A stretch of 64,000 nucleotides of DNA from Trichobilharzia szidati (Eukaryota > Platyhelminthes > Trematoda > Strigeidida > Schistosomatidae): positions 60,981,564 to 61,045,563 of the forward strand of contig OX235279.1 of NCBI GenBank assembly GCA_944472155.2, in the 5' to 3' direction. How positions within the stretch are numbered: position 1 is the stretch's first letter; every line of letters starts with the position of its first letter. Of this stretch, positions 11,591-23,530 are shown in pieces. Made by a program: the position numbers and the translations under genes. The notes under the pieces were generated by a model that was given only the letters and a program-made list of their open reading frames with translations, was not told the origin of the DNA and did no database searches.

Positions 11591-11940
11591 TGTAGCGGTA
11601 AATAATTCCCCAAAATTATTAACCACAGCAATCATCACTCAACATTGGATGCTGACCATCACTGTTTAAGTCGACTTGTTTAGCTGAAGGCTTACGGTCA
11701 AGCATCCCCGCCATTTGGTGCTCCGTCGTGTCACGTGCGTGCACGATTACTAGCTAGCTAAGCATTCATTCCTACCCGCGATTTGGTCCCAAAATATATA
11801 TCGTATTTGGACGACAAAATCTGGTCTTTTGCTTTACCATTTGGTACTCGAAGAACGAACACTATTGAGGTTGTTGGTATAAGATCTTGCGTTAGTATAA
11901 TCCGTACAACTCGCGAACGTCGATACCGTCAACCCCTAAA
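11591..11940 (+). repeat. 3' LTR of the Gypsy element
   Basis: Near-identical to 8630-8979. It is followed by GTGT, the target duplication partner of 8626-8629. Confidence 0.93.
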
Positions 11941-11944
11941 GTGT

Positions 11945-13125
11945 GAACGAATAATACATAGAATTTCACCAACCTTATGATTGTTCCCTCCTTTTTTCAC
12001 TTAGTGTACCTACAAGATTGTTCATCAGAAGTAAGATCGATTCACCTGATATGTTAATATCCTCAGATATTCTGCGATACAGATGAAGGTAGTTGATGGG
12101 ATACAATCTCAATCTTTGCATAGAAAGATCAGATACAGTTTCTCCTTTCGGATCTGGTGGTGACGGAAACCGTCGAGACTCGTCCCACACCACTACCGAC
12201 CGAAAGAAGCTGACCTAGATCTTGTGGACAGAATGGTTAGTAGGCTTTATGATGACAATAACTCAGGTATAAAAATTTTATAACTGAGACTTTTTCACTG
12301 AACTGTTATAAACCGTTTTTAATGTAAATATGTACTATTTTATTCCGAATTATTTTTGGCTTAGTTGATTACTGTCTTGTTGTAAATATGTAAGTGAACG
12401 TTGACCCAGAGGGTTTCATGCATGTTGCAGAGTTCCCTATTTTCTAATTGTAATGCAGCAAGTGTAGCACAAAGTACCTTGAAGTAGTTCTGTAGTGACC
12501 CGTTTTATTACTCATCATCGCAGTATACTTTCATGGTGTAATTGTACTTTGATTTGTTTATTACTCTAAATCTTGCATGTTAACAATTGATACTTTTGTG
12601 CTCGCTCGATTTTTGAATTTTGATTGCTGCAATAATACACTATCGTATTCCTTCGCAAGTGCCTTTTGAATTACGTTGCGGATGTCGAGTAATCGCAACG
12701 TTAGGTCACAATTATAAACGCGAAGAAATACTAGAAGATACGTGTACTCTAGTTCAGTCAAAATATAGCAGCACAGTTCTACCCTCTGACCGTCCTTGGT
12801 CATCCCATATCTTGTTGGTTTATAGGAATGTGTTTTGTCCCACTTCTTACACAAAGAAGTTGAGGCAACCCCGAATCACTCAATCTCCACTTTTACAGAT
12901 TATTAACTCTTGCATCCTACAAATTGTTCTTTATTGGTCCCCCTTAGGTTTTCTTAGGACACACAGGAAGGAATATGATGTATTGAGAAGAGCAATAAAT
13001 GTCGACAGTAGGGAGAGTGGTTGCTGCTGTAGTTGACACATACCTGAATTCATGAGAGAGGCGGACTAGATTCATATTGACTGACTTTGGCGATTCATTC
13101 GTTTCTTTAGGATTTCTGTGAGAGC
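11945..13125. other. Unassigned interval
   Basis: Open frames exist on both strands between 12561 and 13036, but neither shows a family I recognise and they overlap each other. I see no LTR, RT or splice-supported exon. It may be old repeat. Confidence 0.4.
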
Positions 13126-13127
13126 AC

Positions 13128-15430
13128 CTACTGGCTGGCTAGTGCGGTGCATTCTTCATTTCTCATACACAAGTTATGAGCTTGCGAGATGGAGCTAAGA
13201 GTACTAAGTATTGACCCTAGTGTACTAAAGTCGTGTCGTCCGAAGTAACTTGTTGACAGCCTCTTCAGTTTTGAGCGATATTTTGGTTGAATAAATTGCC
13301 TCTTGAATTTTGAGACTTTTACTGTTTGCAATGGGATCACAGCGTCTAAGCATGTGTTTGAGTTATAGTAAAAGATGTCTAGAGCTTTCGAGAGGTTATC
13401 AGTATAGAAGTACTCTCTCCATTCTGAGGATCTTAACATTGATTTCACTAGAGTCTAGTCTGCTTTACTGCAGTTCCTGTAAGTTATTTGTTGTAAAGTA
13501 GGGGGAGGGGCTGCATCGCCACTTGGTGGGAGTGGCAGTGCACACAGTACTGTTTTGTGGTCGCTCCCTGAACCTACAAGGGTTGGAAGGGGACTTATAT
13601 TGTGGCAGAAGGTTAAGTCTAGTATGTTGTTACCTCTTGTAGGGGTAGTGACAGTTTGTTTCCCGCCAAGTATATCCAGTTTGCCTAAGAACTAATCAAA
13701 TTTAGTTGGACCTATGGGTATATCCCAGTTGATTTCAGATAAGTTAAAGTCTCCACATAGGATCTTATGATCGTATTGTAAGGTGGACAATTGCTCCAGA
13801 GTATTAATAAGTTGGGTCTCGTAATTGCTAAAGGTGCCAGGTGCTCTGTAGGTGCATCCAATTAATACTGTCGCGTTATTTAAGTGCAAGTTAACCCATA
13901 GAGTCTCAGGCATGTTAAGTGTACTATTTTTTTAGCTGTGATACAGTAAGTGCATTCAGAAGGTACATGAGACAGCCCCCTCCCTTACCACCTTCCCTGT
14001 CACACCGAAAAAATTTATTGGATCCTTGTGATGACCATAGGTTATTATTCCACCTAATGTTTGATACCAACTGTGTCCTTGTGTGGGTTTCGTGTGTACT
14101 GCATTGTGGGTTAGTTCCCAGCAGACTTGTGCCATATATCCAATCAAAATTTGTTTGTGTGCCATACTCTGAAGACCCTGAGTTGTTGGTAGCTGAGTTC
14201 TGACTATTGCCACTTGTACTATTGAGGTTGGCATTGTTGTGACGTGGCTTATAAGTGTGTGCCATGGTGCGATTTCGCACGTTGTGAGTGCCAATACTAT
14301 TGGCCGTGGGAAGTGTGGGCTTATTTATACTGCCATTGTTATAGTTGGCATAATTTGGGGTCATATTTTCCTTTTTCTAAACAATTGATTTATGGCTAGG
14401 AGAGGACAGTGTCGACTTTCGGGGGGCTTTGACTTTTTTCTGGGATTGTTTAGTGACATGTCTATATCTAAGGTGATAGGTGGTATGGTTTTATTAGCTA
14501 TTTGATTACAATTTAATGGCCTTTCGGTTGGTGTTGCACTCTGAGGAGATAATTTTGTGTGGTTTGAGGGGGGCGGTGCGGTGGGTTCTACGGTATCTCT
14601 CAAAGGGTTGGGTATAGTTGCTGCTTGAAATGTCCTATTGTTTATTCCACAATTAGGGGTAGTGAGATAATTATATTCGTCCCTTTCTATGACTGTCTTG
14701 TCGACCGCAACCTTTATTAATTTGTAGTTTCTGGCTTGCGATTGGGTGTTTTAAGAGTGCATGAATTTTCTGACCTCTGCCGGTGTTTCGAACTGAAAAC
14801 GAATAGGACAACACTTTTCATGTTGACTCTTCTTCAGCCTGTAGCACTTAGTCTTGGAGTTGGGCATTTTCGCCTCACTAAGTAAGATGCGCTGTACCCT
14901 TTTTAGTGCCTCAATGTCCGGAACGTTGTAGACAATAGCATTTAGTTTAGCGTCGAGTCGTTTTGTTACTTCTGTAGTAACAAAGTTAATGAGGTTATCC
15001 ACCTTAGATACCGATTCTGTGTCAAGTTTGTTAGGGTCTACAGTTTTCATGAGGATAGTTAAAGGTGTCAGTTCACAGACCTGCGATCTGATATCGCTGA
15101 TCTGATCTGATAATTTGGATATTTTGGTATTGGTTTCAGAAATTCCAGGATCTACTGACTTATTGTTTTTTAAGTCCCTTAACTCGGCCTTAAGTTCTCC
15201 TGTAGACAACTTTCGAAGTTCTATTTCTGAAGATAGTACTGAAACAGAGCTTGAAGGCTGGAGCTTTTCGATAAGCACATAAGGTGTGGGGTAGGGATTC
15301 TGTATGAGCAGAGGGTTCTGAATTTTTAGGAGTAGTGCTAATACTAGCTGTCAGTACAGTTTTATCCTCAGTTCCAGCTCGACGCTTACGACCTACGAGT
15401 GAGTTATGCGGCACACTATAACCTTTTGTG
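13128..15430 (-). mobile_element. Degenerate CR1-like non-LTR retrotransposon, ORF1 and endonuclease
   Basis: Read on the minus strand, 15400-14751 is an ORF1-type protein with a coiled coil (ELKAELRDLKN, SDQISDIRSQV) and an RRM-like end. After a decayed linker (14750-14361) comes a CR1-type endonuclease: GGKGGGCLMYL, IGCTYRAPGTFSNYETQL, HKILCGDFNLSEINWD, ILDLTFCHNIS, GSGSDHKTV. Then follows the linker before the RT (13448-13128: KALDIFYYNSNTCLDAVIPLQ). The RT itself is missing. Frameshifts and stops break every frame. It is a different lineage from the intact CR1-like element at 28-32 kb. Confidence 0.85.
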
Positions 15431-15431
15431 A

Positions 15432-15990
15432 GGAGCCCATTGCCACCCCGTCCACACGCCTGTAAAGCGTGCTCCCCATGGGGTCCAATTCTTGCTGATT
15501 TCTTTCTAAGTAACCTAGAAAATGGACCTCTGAACAACCTTATCAGTAAGCTCTCATTTTATTGCCGATATATGGATGATACCTTTATTCTTTGTGATAG
15601 TGGTTCCGATAGGAGTACAATAATTACTGAATTCTATTAAGTACATTCGGCTATGAAATTCACATGTGAAGAGGAATCCCAAGACAGAATTGCCTTCTTG
15701 GATGTCCTACTTACAAGAAAACCAGACAGTAGCATAAAAAGAAATTTACATAGAAAAAGTACTTGGACGGGACAATATACACACTTTCATAGCTTCGTTC
15801 CCATCAAATACAAAAAGAATTTAGTGAAGACCCTTAGCCACAGAGTTAGAGCTATATGCTCTGAAGAAGTAATTAAAGATGAATTAAGCATGGTATATGA
15901 TACTTTAATCGAAAATGGTTATCCTGACAAATTTATCAAGAAACATATGACAAAGAAAGCCGAAAAGGACTACCCACTATCTGTAAACAT
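15432..15990 (+). mobile_element. Penelope-like element fragment 1 (RT)
   Basis: From about 15475 the plus strand reads PWGPILADFFLSNLENGPL, CRYMDDTFILCD, then from 15653 IAFLDVLLTRKPDSS and GQYTHFHSFVPIKYKKNLVKTL, which is PLE RT palm to thumb. A stop lies between the two parts (near 15638). The six residues expected just before (GVAMGS) are present on the opposite strand at 15432-15449, so a small inversion has split the motif. Confidence 0.85.
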
Positions 15991-16045
15991 TCATTATGAT
16001 GTATATATAATTGTAGAACCTGATGATGAATTTATCGGAAAGAGT

Positions 16046-16327
16046 ACTCTTCGTTCCGTGTCTATTTTTTTGAAAATTTTAATGGGCATTTTTAATCAAT
16101 TGGTGATATGGCTCAAGATCATTCTCAATGGCGCAGATGCATCCACTCCTTGTGAATTATCATTTCCAATGAAACTATATTGTTCTTCGTTATTACTAAT
16201 CCTTTGTCTCACACCTCTGTTTACTGTCTCCATTTTGCATTTCTACTTTCTTCTCTTGCTGTGTGTGCTACATGGAGTGTGGCGACTTGAACTGCTGCAC
16301 ATCGGTGAAAAGTTACATGTCGAAAAC
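16046..16327. repeat. Inserted segment with similarity to the 49-kb inverted repeat
   Basis: This stretch separates two PLE pieces. It contains CATGGAGTGTGGCGACTTGAAC, which resembles CATGGAGTATGGTGACTTGAAC in the arms of the inverted repeat at 48784-49728, with similar T-rich sequence before it. I cannot name the family. Confidence 0.5.
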
Positions 16328-17260
16328 TGACAGACATCCTATGTCAGTAAAAATAGGATTGGTGAGATGTTTAAGTAACAGAGCACAAAAACTAAGTAGT
16401 ACCAAGGAAAATCTAGGACAGAAAGTGAGGCATATATGAGAAGCTTTGAAACTTAATAATTACCCTGATAAATTAGTCAGAAAGTATGTAGGGAAATTTA
16501 AAAATAAAATAGATAATAATGGTAGTGATAGTGATAAAGATAATAATGATAATATTATTAATGACGACATGCATGTCAAACATACACAGGGTAATGACAA
16601 CACCAACAATGAGGGATCTAAATCGTCAGTAGTACTTCCATACAAAGAAGGAACCTCGGAAACCTTACGCAGAATTCTTAACAAGACAGGAATAAAAGTG
16701 GCATTCAAACCCACAAACTCAATTAGAAACAAGCTTTGACGGTTAAAGGATCCTGTGGAACCTTTAAAACAAAACAATTTAGTTTATCTAATACCCTGCA
16801 ATGATTATCAGGTCAGAAATATAGGTCAAAGTAGTAGAACAGGTGCAGTCAGACTTGCGGAGCATAAAAACCTAGCAAAATCTAGATTAGTTGACCCGAA
16901 TAAGATAAGAAATCTAGAGAGTAGTTCAGTTATAGCACCACATGCAATTGCACACAACCATACAATAGGATGGGATAAGATGACAGTTTTAAAATCTAAT
17001 ATAACGGGATGGAGGGAGAGATTGATAACGGAAGCTTTGTTTATCGAATCAACTGCAAACACGTGTAATAATAATAATTATTATTATTCACTTTAGGAAT
17101 GATTCAACACTTGTTCCAGATATCTGGAAAATTCTAATACCCCTACGACAAATAGGAGAGAAAAAAATTAAAACCCAAGTTTCGAAGTCGTGATTATAAT
17201 TGATATGATTATGAACAATAAATTTTCTTCGAAACGTCATCCATTAGATAATACCGTTTC
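16328..17260 (+). mobile_element. Penelope-like element fragment 2 (GIY-YIG endonuclease and 3' end)
   Basis: Frames read LVRCLSNRAQKLSSTKENL, PYKEGTSETLRRILN, VAFKPTNSIRNKL, then after a stop VYLIPCNDYQVRNIGQSSR, LAEHKNLAKSRLVDP and IGWDKMTVLKSN. This is the linker and GIY-YIG endonuclease of the same subfamily as 51729-54655. The second motif is NIGQ instead of NYIGQ. The element ends with the conserved 3' segment TCGAAACGTCATCCATTAG near 17231. Confidence 0.85.
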
Positions 17261-17299
17261 ACTGTGTGTTCGATATACCAATTAAGCAAACTAATGTGG

Positions 17300-18330
17300 A
17301 ACACCCTAGTTGTTTTCTGATTATTTTTAAAGGCAATGAATTTAAGCTTATGTACGGAAATTTTGGGTATTCCGTTAGAGATTTAAACCGAAATGCATCG
17401 AATTTATTTTGCGAAGTTAGAATTATTAGTATCCGTAAAATGAATGCAGCTTTAGCGTTAGTGCAGAAGGCTATAGTTTGCGAAAAGAGGTGAAGAATAC
17501 TTATTGCCATTCTCCAGCCCCTCAAAAGAAGCTAAAACATAACGCTTTGTAGCTCAAGGTACATTATAAAACAACATACTAATTATGTTAAGAGAGTGTT
17601 CTTAAGTGGCTTTTATATGAGACAGTGTACGTTTTGAAGCAAAAAATAATAAATTCCTTTTTAAATTTCGGTCACACCCTAACGGACCTCAATTTCACTT
17701 TATTAAGTGCATCTTTCCCATAACTTTTTCCTTACTTAAGAAAACATCTGTTGATAAAGAACTGATGGGCATTGAGTCTTTTGGAAGGACCAGAAGTGAA
17801 TTATTGCAGTCTCAGTAACTACCTTTCATGTCTAACAACCATGAGCTCCCAGTACAATTACACTTCGAAAGCCGGCAATACACTAAGACCCATAGTCATT
17901 TATTTCAGGTGCTCCGACCTTTTGATTTTTTAATGATAAAACACATTCCAAATAGCAGAGAAACATGGTAGACTACTCCTGTCAGAATTCAGACATGCAG
18001 TTTGAATTGTATTGCATAACCAAGTATTTTTAAAGTGAGGTGAAATAAAGGTAATTACTGTCGAAGAGAAATACAAATTACCGGCCTTACTGTTTTAACC
18101 AAAATATGAGTAGTATAAAACAAGATTTCTGTAAGACAGCATAAAGTGCTGATTACACTTTCAACAACCAGTAATGTTTATCAGTAAGATTAAGTTGTTC
18201 CAGACGCCAGACGGCCTAGTTCATCAGCGATGTATTTGGTCAGACATAGTTCTGACAGCCAAATCACTCTAAATGACTACCTGGGGTTCAGACCACCACG
18301 TTCTGGATAGCAAGCAATGCTGACTGACAT
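17300..18330. other. Unassigned interval
   Basis: AT-rich sequence with short overlapping open frames only. No recognisable protein, RNA or repeat family seen. Confidence 0.4.
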
Positions 18331-18339
18331 ACGTGGTTC

Positions 18340-18430
18340 CATATTAGTTAGTTAGTTAGTAGTTCCATATTAGTTTGTTAACTAATATGGAATTACTTAC
18401 TACCACAGTGCCCAAGTTTTACACATATAT
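18340..18430. repeat. Penelope-like terminal scrap with GTTA tandem repeat
   Basis: The segment has TTAGTTAGTTAGT and an inverted pair around CCATATTAGTTTGTT / AACTAATATGG. It then reads ACCACAGTGCCCAAGTTTTA. The same final phrase occurs after PLE 3' ends near 54625 and, inverted, near 44758. Confidence 0.6.
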
Positions 18431-18704
18431 TGACATACGTGGTTTTTAAATACTCATATGAACTGCGAGGATACACAGTCTTTAAGTTTCACTTGGTTTT
18501 TTCATGTTGCTTATGATGTCAAAACATGTCACATTCTGATTTGATAAATTCGGTTTCCGAAGGAAACCATAATGATAATAAATTTTTACTTCAAACTGTA
18601 ATTTGCAAATGACGAATTCAACTGAAAGACTAGCTCTGTTAATCATGCCATCAGAGTTCTACAGATTTGTATTACTTATCAGTATATGTGTGATATCTAT
18701 CTGA

Positions 18705-18752
18705 TTATACGGATAAGTAATCATCTACAAATGGCAGTTGTATCCCTAAAAT
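18705..18752 (-). CDS. Possible terminal exon of the ATMIN-like gene
   Basis: A good acceptor (TTTACTTTCAG) precedes 18752. In the required phase the exon reads ILGIQLPFVDDYLSV and then TAA. It would end the protein at 299 residues, far shorter than vertebrate ATMIN. A GT inside the same stretch could instead splice to a distant exon. Confidence 0.35.
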   Translation of the reverse strand: MLGIQLPFVDDYLSV

Positions 18753-18884
18753 CTGAAAGTAAAGAAACCATGCACAATAGGAGTGAGACTATTAGTGATG
18801 GCAATTTCGATCATACTTCCTGCTACAATCTGGAAGTGAATTTCGGATTTTGCTACTCTCCTTAACAAAAGAAAAGATTCTCAC

Positions 18885-19811
18885 CTGCATATTCGTATTG
18901 GGGTAAATTTCCGCTGAAAGTGTTCGAAGAGCTGATAAAGTGCTTGTATACAAAAAGGAATTCATATTTGAGTAGCTCATAATATTGTTGTCCATGTTTC
19001 CCGCATTTAATCCGTTTGTATTGGGAACAGGCACTGGTAAAATAATTATCGGAAATAACACTGGTGCACACGTGGTCACGGGAACAGAATTGCAGGAGGT
19101 AGCTGAACCAGCAACTTGTGCACATTTTGTAGGTGGTACACTTGCAGCCACTTTGGTTTTCGTAAAGGAACCAGATAATGAAGTGTTAGGGTGCCCACTT
19201 CTTCTACAGTGTTGAAGTAGGTGCTTCTTGTTGGAATAAGATCTAAAACAAACTGAACAAGAATACGTCGCTCCACACAATTTTTGATGATAAGCATGGT
19301 AAGAAGGTGTTGGGAAAAAATGTTTGCACTTTTCGCATTGGTAACTTTTCTGCATATGTACATGTTGGTAGTGCTATGAAAAGCATGAATTAGAAAAATC
19401 CAATATACCTGCTTCAATCTCCAATAAGTACTGAATCCACCACCTAAACTAATGTTATGTTTACATGTAGCCACTGGACAGTGATAGATGTGGCTAACAG
19501 TATACCTTTGTTTGGAATAGAATGCGATATCTTTCGCATTCTAAGATGAACAGAGTCGACAATGAGTAAACTGTGGTTACCTTCATGATTTTATGAGTTT
19601 TGATTTGATGAGCTCGCAAATTTGCTTTTGTTTTCACTCTGATGCCACATAGTTCGCACACGTAGGTTGGTAATGGTAATTCAGTTAGTTCTGATTCTGA
19701 AACGACTACATGTAGAACATCTGATTCTGAAACGGAGAAACTGTTCGCCCTGTGAACGCAACTATCATCGGATTCAGAAGGTAAAGGACGATAAATTTCA
19801 CAGGCCCCCAT
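18885..19811 (-). CDS. ATMIN: ATMIN/ASCIZ-like C2H2 zinc-finger protein, N-terminal exons
   Basis: Three exons join in phase 0: 19811-19581 (77 codons), 19540-19409 (44) and 19373-18885 (163), split by 40-nt and 35-nt introns. Fingers in order are YVCELCGIRVKTK..H..H (residues 51-73), HCPVATCKHNISLGGGFSTYW with LKQHYQHVH completed across the second intron, YQCEKCKHFFPTPSY, and YSCSVCFRSYSNKKHLLQH. The order, the long second finger with its PF/GGGF insert, and the short third and fourth fingers match ATMIN/ASCIZ, a nuclear transcription factor for dynein light chain that also binds ATM. A GTGAGA donor follows residue 284. The TQT-rich tail of the family is not seen. Confidence 0.72.
19374..19408 (-). 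other. 35-nt intron completing a zinc finger
   Basis: Begins GTATATTGG and ends TTTTCATAG. Its removal places LKQ directly before HYQHVH, which gives the finger its histidines. A 40-nt intron (19580-19541, GTAACC to CATCTTAG) lies upstream in the same gene. Confidence 0.75.
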
Positions 19812-19814
19812 GAC

Positions 19815-21395
19815 CTAACAGTGAGAAGAAGCTGTTACAATTCAACAGTAATACTGATATGAAATGACCACACTTATACTCTAATACTAGTAATATAAAA
19901 AACACTATGCTTACTCCACTCAACTAACAGATGACAACGCAATCTTGTATATCTAAACGTTCATGTTAACAAAATACTTACAATGTATATACCTTTAGCA
20001 TTTGTTTAAATAAGCAACCGTTAGTTTCGACATAATTACTCAACAGAGAAAACTGATGTTATTACAACTTTCAAAGTCATGTTTCGCATGTTCACTACTC
20101 TGGATTTTAACTTACTGTATTGTGTTACATACTGCTGAAGCCTAACTTGTGAAAATAAAGAGTTCGTCCCGATGCTTTCCCCACATCAATCATCAATATC
20201 TTAATAATCTTTAATTAATGCACAGTTTTCTTAAATTCCATTTGACATGCAACTAAGTGTTACATTTTTAGGATTGTGACTTTCGCATCTCCTTCGAACT
20301 GTAATTTCACTGATCTTAATAAATCGATATTTTTAGAACATAAAAACCGTTACTAAAGAGAACTCTAGAATATCGTGCACATATATGACTACAGAGTCGG
20401 ATAAGAAATCCATCAAAAAGAATTTTCCCTGCTGGAAATTTTCCATTTTTCTATATGTCTCAGATATATACCCAAATTTTAATGCAAGTCCGGTGACTCT
20501 ACACTCTAGCATTCCAAAACGGCGTTTATTTCGAATTGCGCACTTCCACTTCTTACGAATCTGATTGGTCGCTACAGGTAGTTTCGTTTCGGGCTGCTCA
20601 TGTGTGGAGTTGCCGTAAATCCCCTTGATTTGTAATGTTTACTAGTATCATGTGCTAAATAATGAAAAATGCGTACGTCACATATACTTCCTGAAACTAC
20701 TGTTCCATACCACAGGAACTATTTGCCTCAACAAAAAAACATAACCCTAGTATTCCGAACTTATTGTCCAGCCCGCGGAATATTTCCAATGTCCAATGCT
20801 CCTCTAAATGAACATGCATATGCCATATGACTTCGTGTTGCTTCAGATTAGTTCTACCCTCCTGAATGCCACAGTGCTGCTAGATACGATGAGATATGAG
20901 CTCATGCAACGGAATGAGCTAGACTGCTTCGAACCAACGGACATCTTCAAAGTTAGAGTTCACCTTTTCAGAACCTAGGCTGCTACATCACCCTATCACT
21001 TCAGACAGGCTTCCCTTAGCTGTTGTTTCCTATAACCCTTCTTCAGAATGAGGCAGGTGACCATTTATGTGACAATTACTAGAAGAAGGATAATTACTCG
21101 GTACCTTTTGGGTTTATGTTCCAACTGAATAAAATATGCGGCTATACTGTCCGTGTTATTATTCCCATTGTTAATCTTTGCCTTTTGCAACCACACTGTT
21201 TCACCTGTATTTAACGGTGTCCTCTAATTCTTTCTATCTTTGTACTCTTTCTATCTGTGTTGTACTGTCTGAAATACTTTGTGTGCAAAAGTATGGTGCC
21301 TGAGACTGTCAATACCATTTTCAAAATCGTCAGTGAGTCATCCTAAAATAGAATGACTAGCGTATCACTAGTAGGGTATTACTCACGACAAATGC
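19815..21395. other. Unassigned interval, likely 5' region of the ATMIN-like gene
   Basis: The ATMIN-like ATG is preceded by CACTGTTAG, an acceptor-like site, so a 5' leader exon may lie here. Nothing else is recognisable. Confidence 0.35.
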
Positions 21396-21399
21396 AGAG

Positions 21400-22960
21400 A
21401 AGTTGTGGCGTTTTTTATCTGTATGATAACGGGCGATGTGGTAACAAACTTGCTGTGTGTCTGCAAACGTTTACAGAAGCGCCCAATAGCTGAAATCATA
21501 CTTTCCATCAATCTACGCTCTTCAGCATGACCTAATGTGGCTCTATGTTTTCAAATCCGGAATAAGTGGCATATTTCTCCAGTCAAGACTGTGAATTTCT
21601 TCCCTTGGTTAGAATGCAATTGTTCGGGAAATTCAGCAGTCAATATGACTTTGGCTACAACAGAAACATCAGTTCGCTCGAGTATCCAAGGAATGTACCA
21701 GACTAAGGTGCATTTGTTCGCAAGCCTCCTCTGTTATAACTGTGCCAAAATGTCCACACTAGCTATCTGATTCAGGTATCGGCTTTCATATAGGTAATCG
21801 ATGCTCTAAGTTCTCTCATTGGTTTCGTTATCGTAACTCATGTCATACTAAGACGAACAAAGTCTCGAACGTCCTGTGATCGCCAAGGCCACCGATATCT
21901 TTGGGCGATTGCCCGCAGAATTTTTTCACTCCTGCCTGCCCCAAGTCACAATACTCATCTTTTTAAAACAGCTGTAACGAAAGACTGAATGACTGCAACT
22001 CTCCCCAAGTAATTAGCACCTGAGTGAACACAAAATACCATCTGCAATCGCCAGATAGTCCCACAAGGCTCAAAAGCGACTCACCTATCAACCCCTCTTT
22101 CTTAAAGCAGCTCTGGTTAGTGTTCTATTATGGCTGTGCAGTGCTCCATATAAACAGTGTCCGTTGCTCAGACGTTTACCCACTGCTCAACCCTGCCAGT
22201 TATACAGCGTAGATATCAAATTCCTCCCACAAAGGGCAATTTCCATATGGTCTGAATGGCCATCTAGATAATGCACCAATAATTAAATCGCGTCTGTCAT
22301 GGCAATGCACGCCACCTAGCCATGTGTTCTTTAGGGTCTTAAGAATTCCACAACCAATGCAGTACCCTATGAGCTGCTTTGGGCATGGATTTACCAATGA
22401 TATAGGGTCTCTACTGATGGCCAGCATCTTCCTGTAGATACAACTCTTTTATTTTCAATTCAAAGTATGGCTGCTGTATTATATACTAAGTATTTTGCTA
22501 TCGCTACCAACTTCAGATAATACAGTGCCAGTTGATGCTTGGCTGGGATCAGTATCTAAGATGGACTTATCGGCCGCTGGAAATGTATCTGGGAAGGTTA
22601 AAATAGATGCTTGCCACAGTGAATTTTCCAACAGACTGAAAGCACGATCACAATCCCCCATGCACTCTAAGGGAATGATTTTCCCCGTTCACCTTGTTAA
22701 CGGGCTTGCTGCTTCAGAATAACTGCTCGCGAAACGACGACAATTTGAGGCCAGTCCACGAAATCTATGTACCTCATTCTCATTCCTTCATATGGACCAC
22801 TCTCTAATGGCTAATAATTTTCCTAAATCGCTTGGCATTCCATTCGCTCCCGCTATATGTTCATTCCTTAGGCCAAAAAGCACTATATCGCTTTCATGCA
22901 AACCTTCAGGTATAAGAAAAGCGGTCTTAGAGTAAATACGAAAGCGCACTTCAACCCATT
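21400..22960 (-). mobile_element. Degenerate Gypsy fragment: RT end, RNase H, integrase
   Basis: Minus-strand pieces in order are: RT connection (FRGLASNCRRFASSYSEA near 22770-22720), RNase H start (CDRAFSLLENSLWQASILTFPD and ILDTDPSQASTGTVLSEVGSD, 22661-22479), RNase H end (DALSRRP-like GALSRWPFRPYGNCP near 22250), integrase zinc-binding region (AIAQRYRWPWRSQDVRDF near 21900), and the integrase core (LHSNQGKKFTVLTGEICHL near 21600, with D changed to N). Many stops and frameshifts. Confidence 0.8.
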
Positions 22961-23199
22961 ACTAACCTGAAGAAAATTCCAATGTTGAAAATCAAACGGA
23001 CCACGTCAAGGCTTCCAACATTTAGTTGATTCGCTGCAAGGAGTGGGCGTCTTTCCATGTCAATGCATCTAATGTCATCCACTCCACATGAAAACGGAGT
23101 GATCTGCCTTCTTTTTCAACAGACATAGAAAATATAACGAAGCATGTTTTGCAAAGATTCAATATATGTAAGGGTCCTAGTGCTACTGGCTGTTTGGGC

Positions 23200-23530
23200 A
23201 CGTAACAGATGGCTAACGTGATTTCAGCTAGGCCTCTGCTAAGATTAAGGTTGTGCCCTGTCTCTCCATCAGAGGTAGTTCGAGGTCGGCCCTACATGGT
23301 CCGTGGGGGTCCCTTTGTTCTACTGATCCATTGACGAATGTTGCCTGACATTTATTAATATTGAAAGTTAGCCCTTTTGCGTGATCCATTTATCTAGGTT
23401 GCTCAGATCCTCTTGGGAACTGATCCATTCTTCCTCATTTGTCTTGACCCCCCTCAGCTTTACATCATCTGTTTACATAATTTTCAGAGAGCCGAATTTA
23501 CTTGATAGTCTATGAAACTTTGAGATAGTG
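23200..23530 (-). mobile_element. CR1-like RT fragment
   Basis: The minus strand reads DDVKLRGVKTNEEEWISSQEDL and NLDKW, the segment just after the YADD box of a CR1-type RT. A stop and frameshifts follow within 60 codons. Its neighbours on both sides are unidentified. Confidence 0.7.

Larger units (their letters stand above)
8630..11940 (+). mobile_element. Gypsy-type LTR retrotransposon, CsRn1/Boudicca-like, internally deleted
   Basis: Two 350-bp LTRs (8630-8979, 11591-11940) differ at only two positions that I could see. The 4-bp repeat GTGT flanks the insertion (8626-8629, 11941-11944). A primer-binding site (TGG at 8981) follows the left LTR and a G-rich polypurine tract precedes the right one. 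Inside are gag, protease and the RT fingers and palm. The reading frame then jumps to a short C-terminal tail, so RT connection, RNase H and integrase are missing. The near-identical LTRs indicate a recent insertion. It must have been mobilised with proteins from a complete relative. Confidence 0.93.

Noticed and set aside
12561..13036. Overlapping open frames on both strands with protein-like stretches (minus: VIQKALAKEYDSVLLQQSKF).
   Set aside because: No motif, splice context or homologue that I can name; kept as unassigned.
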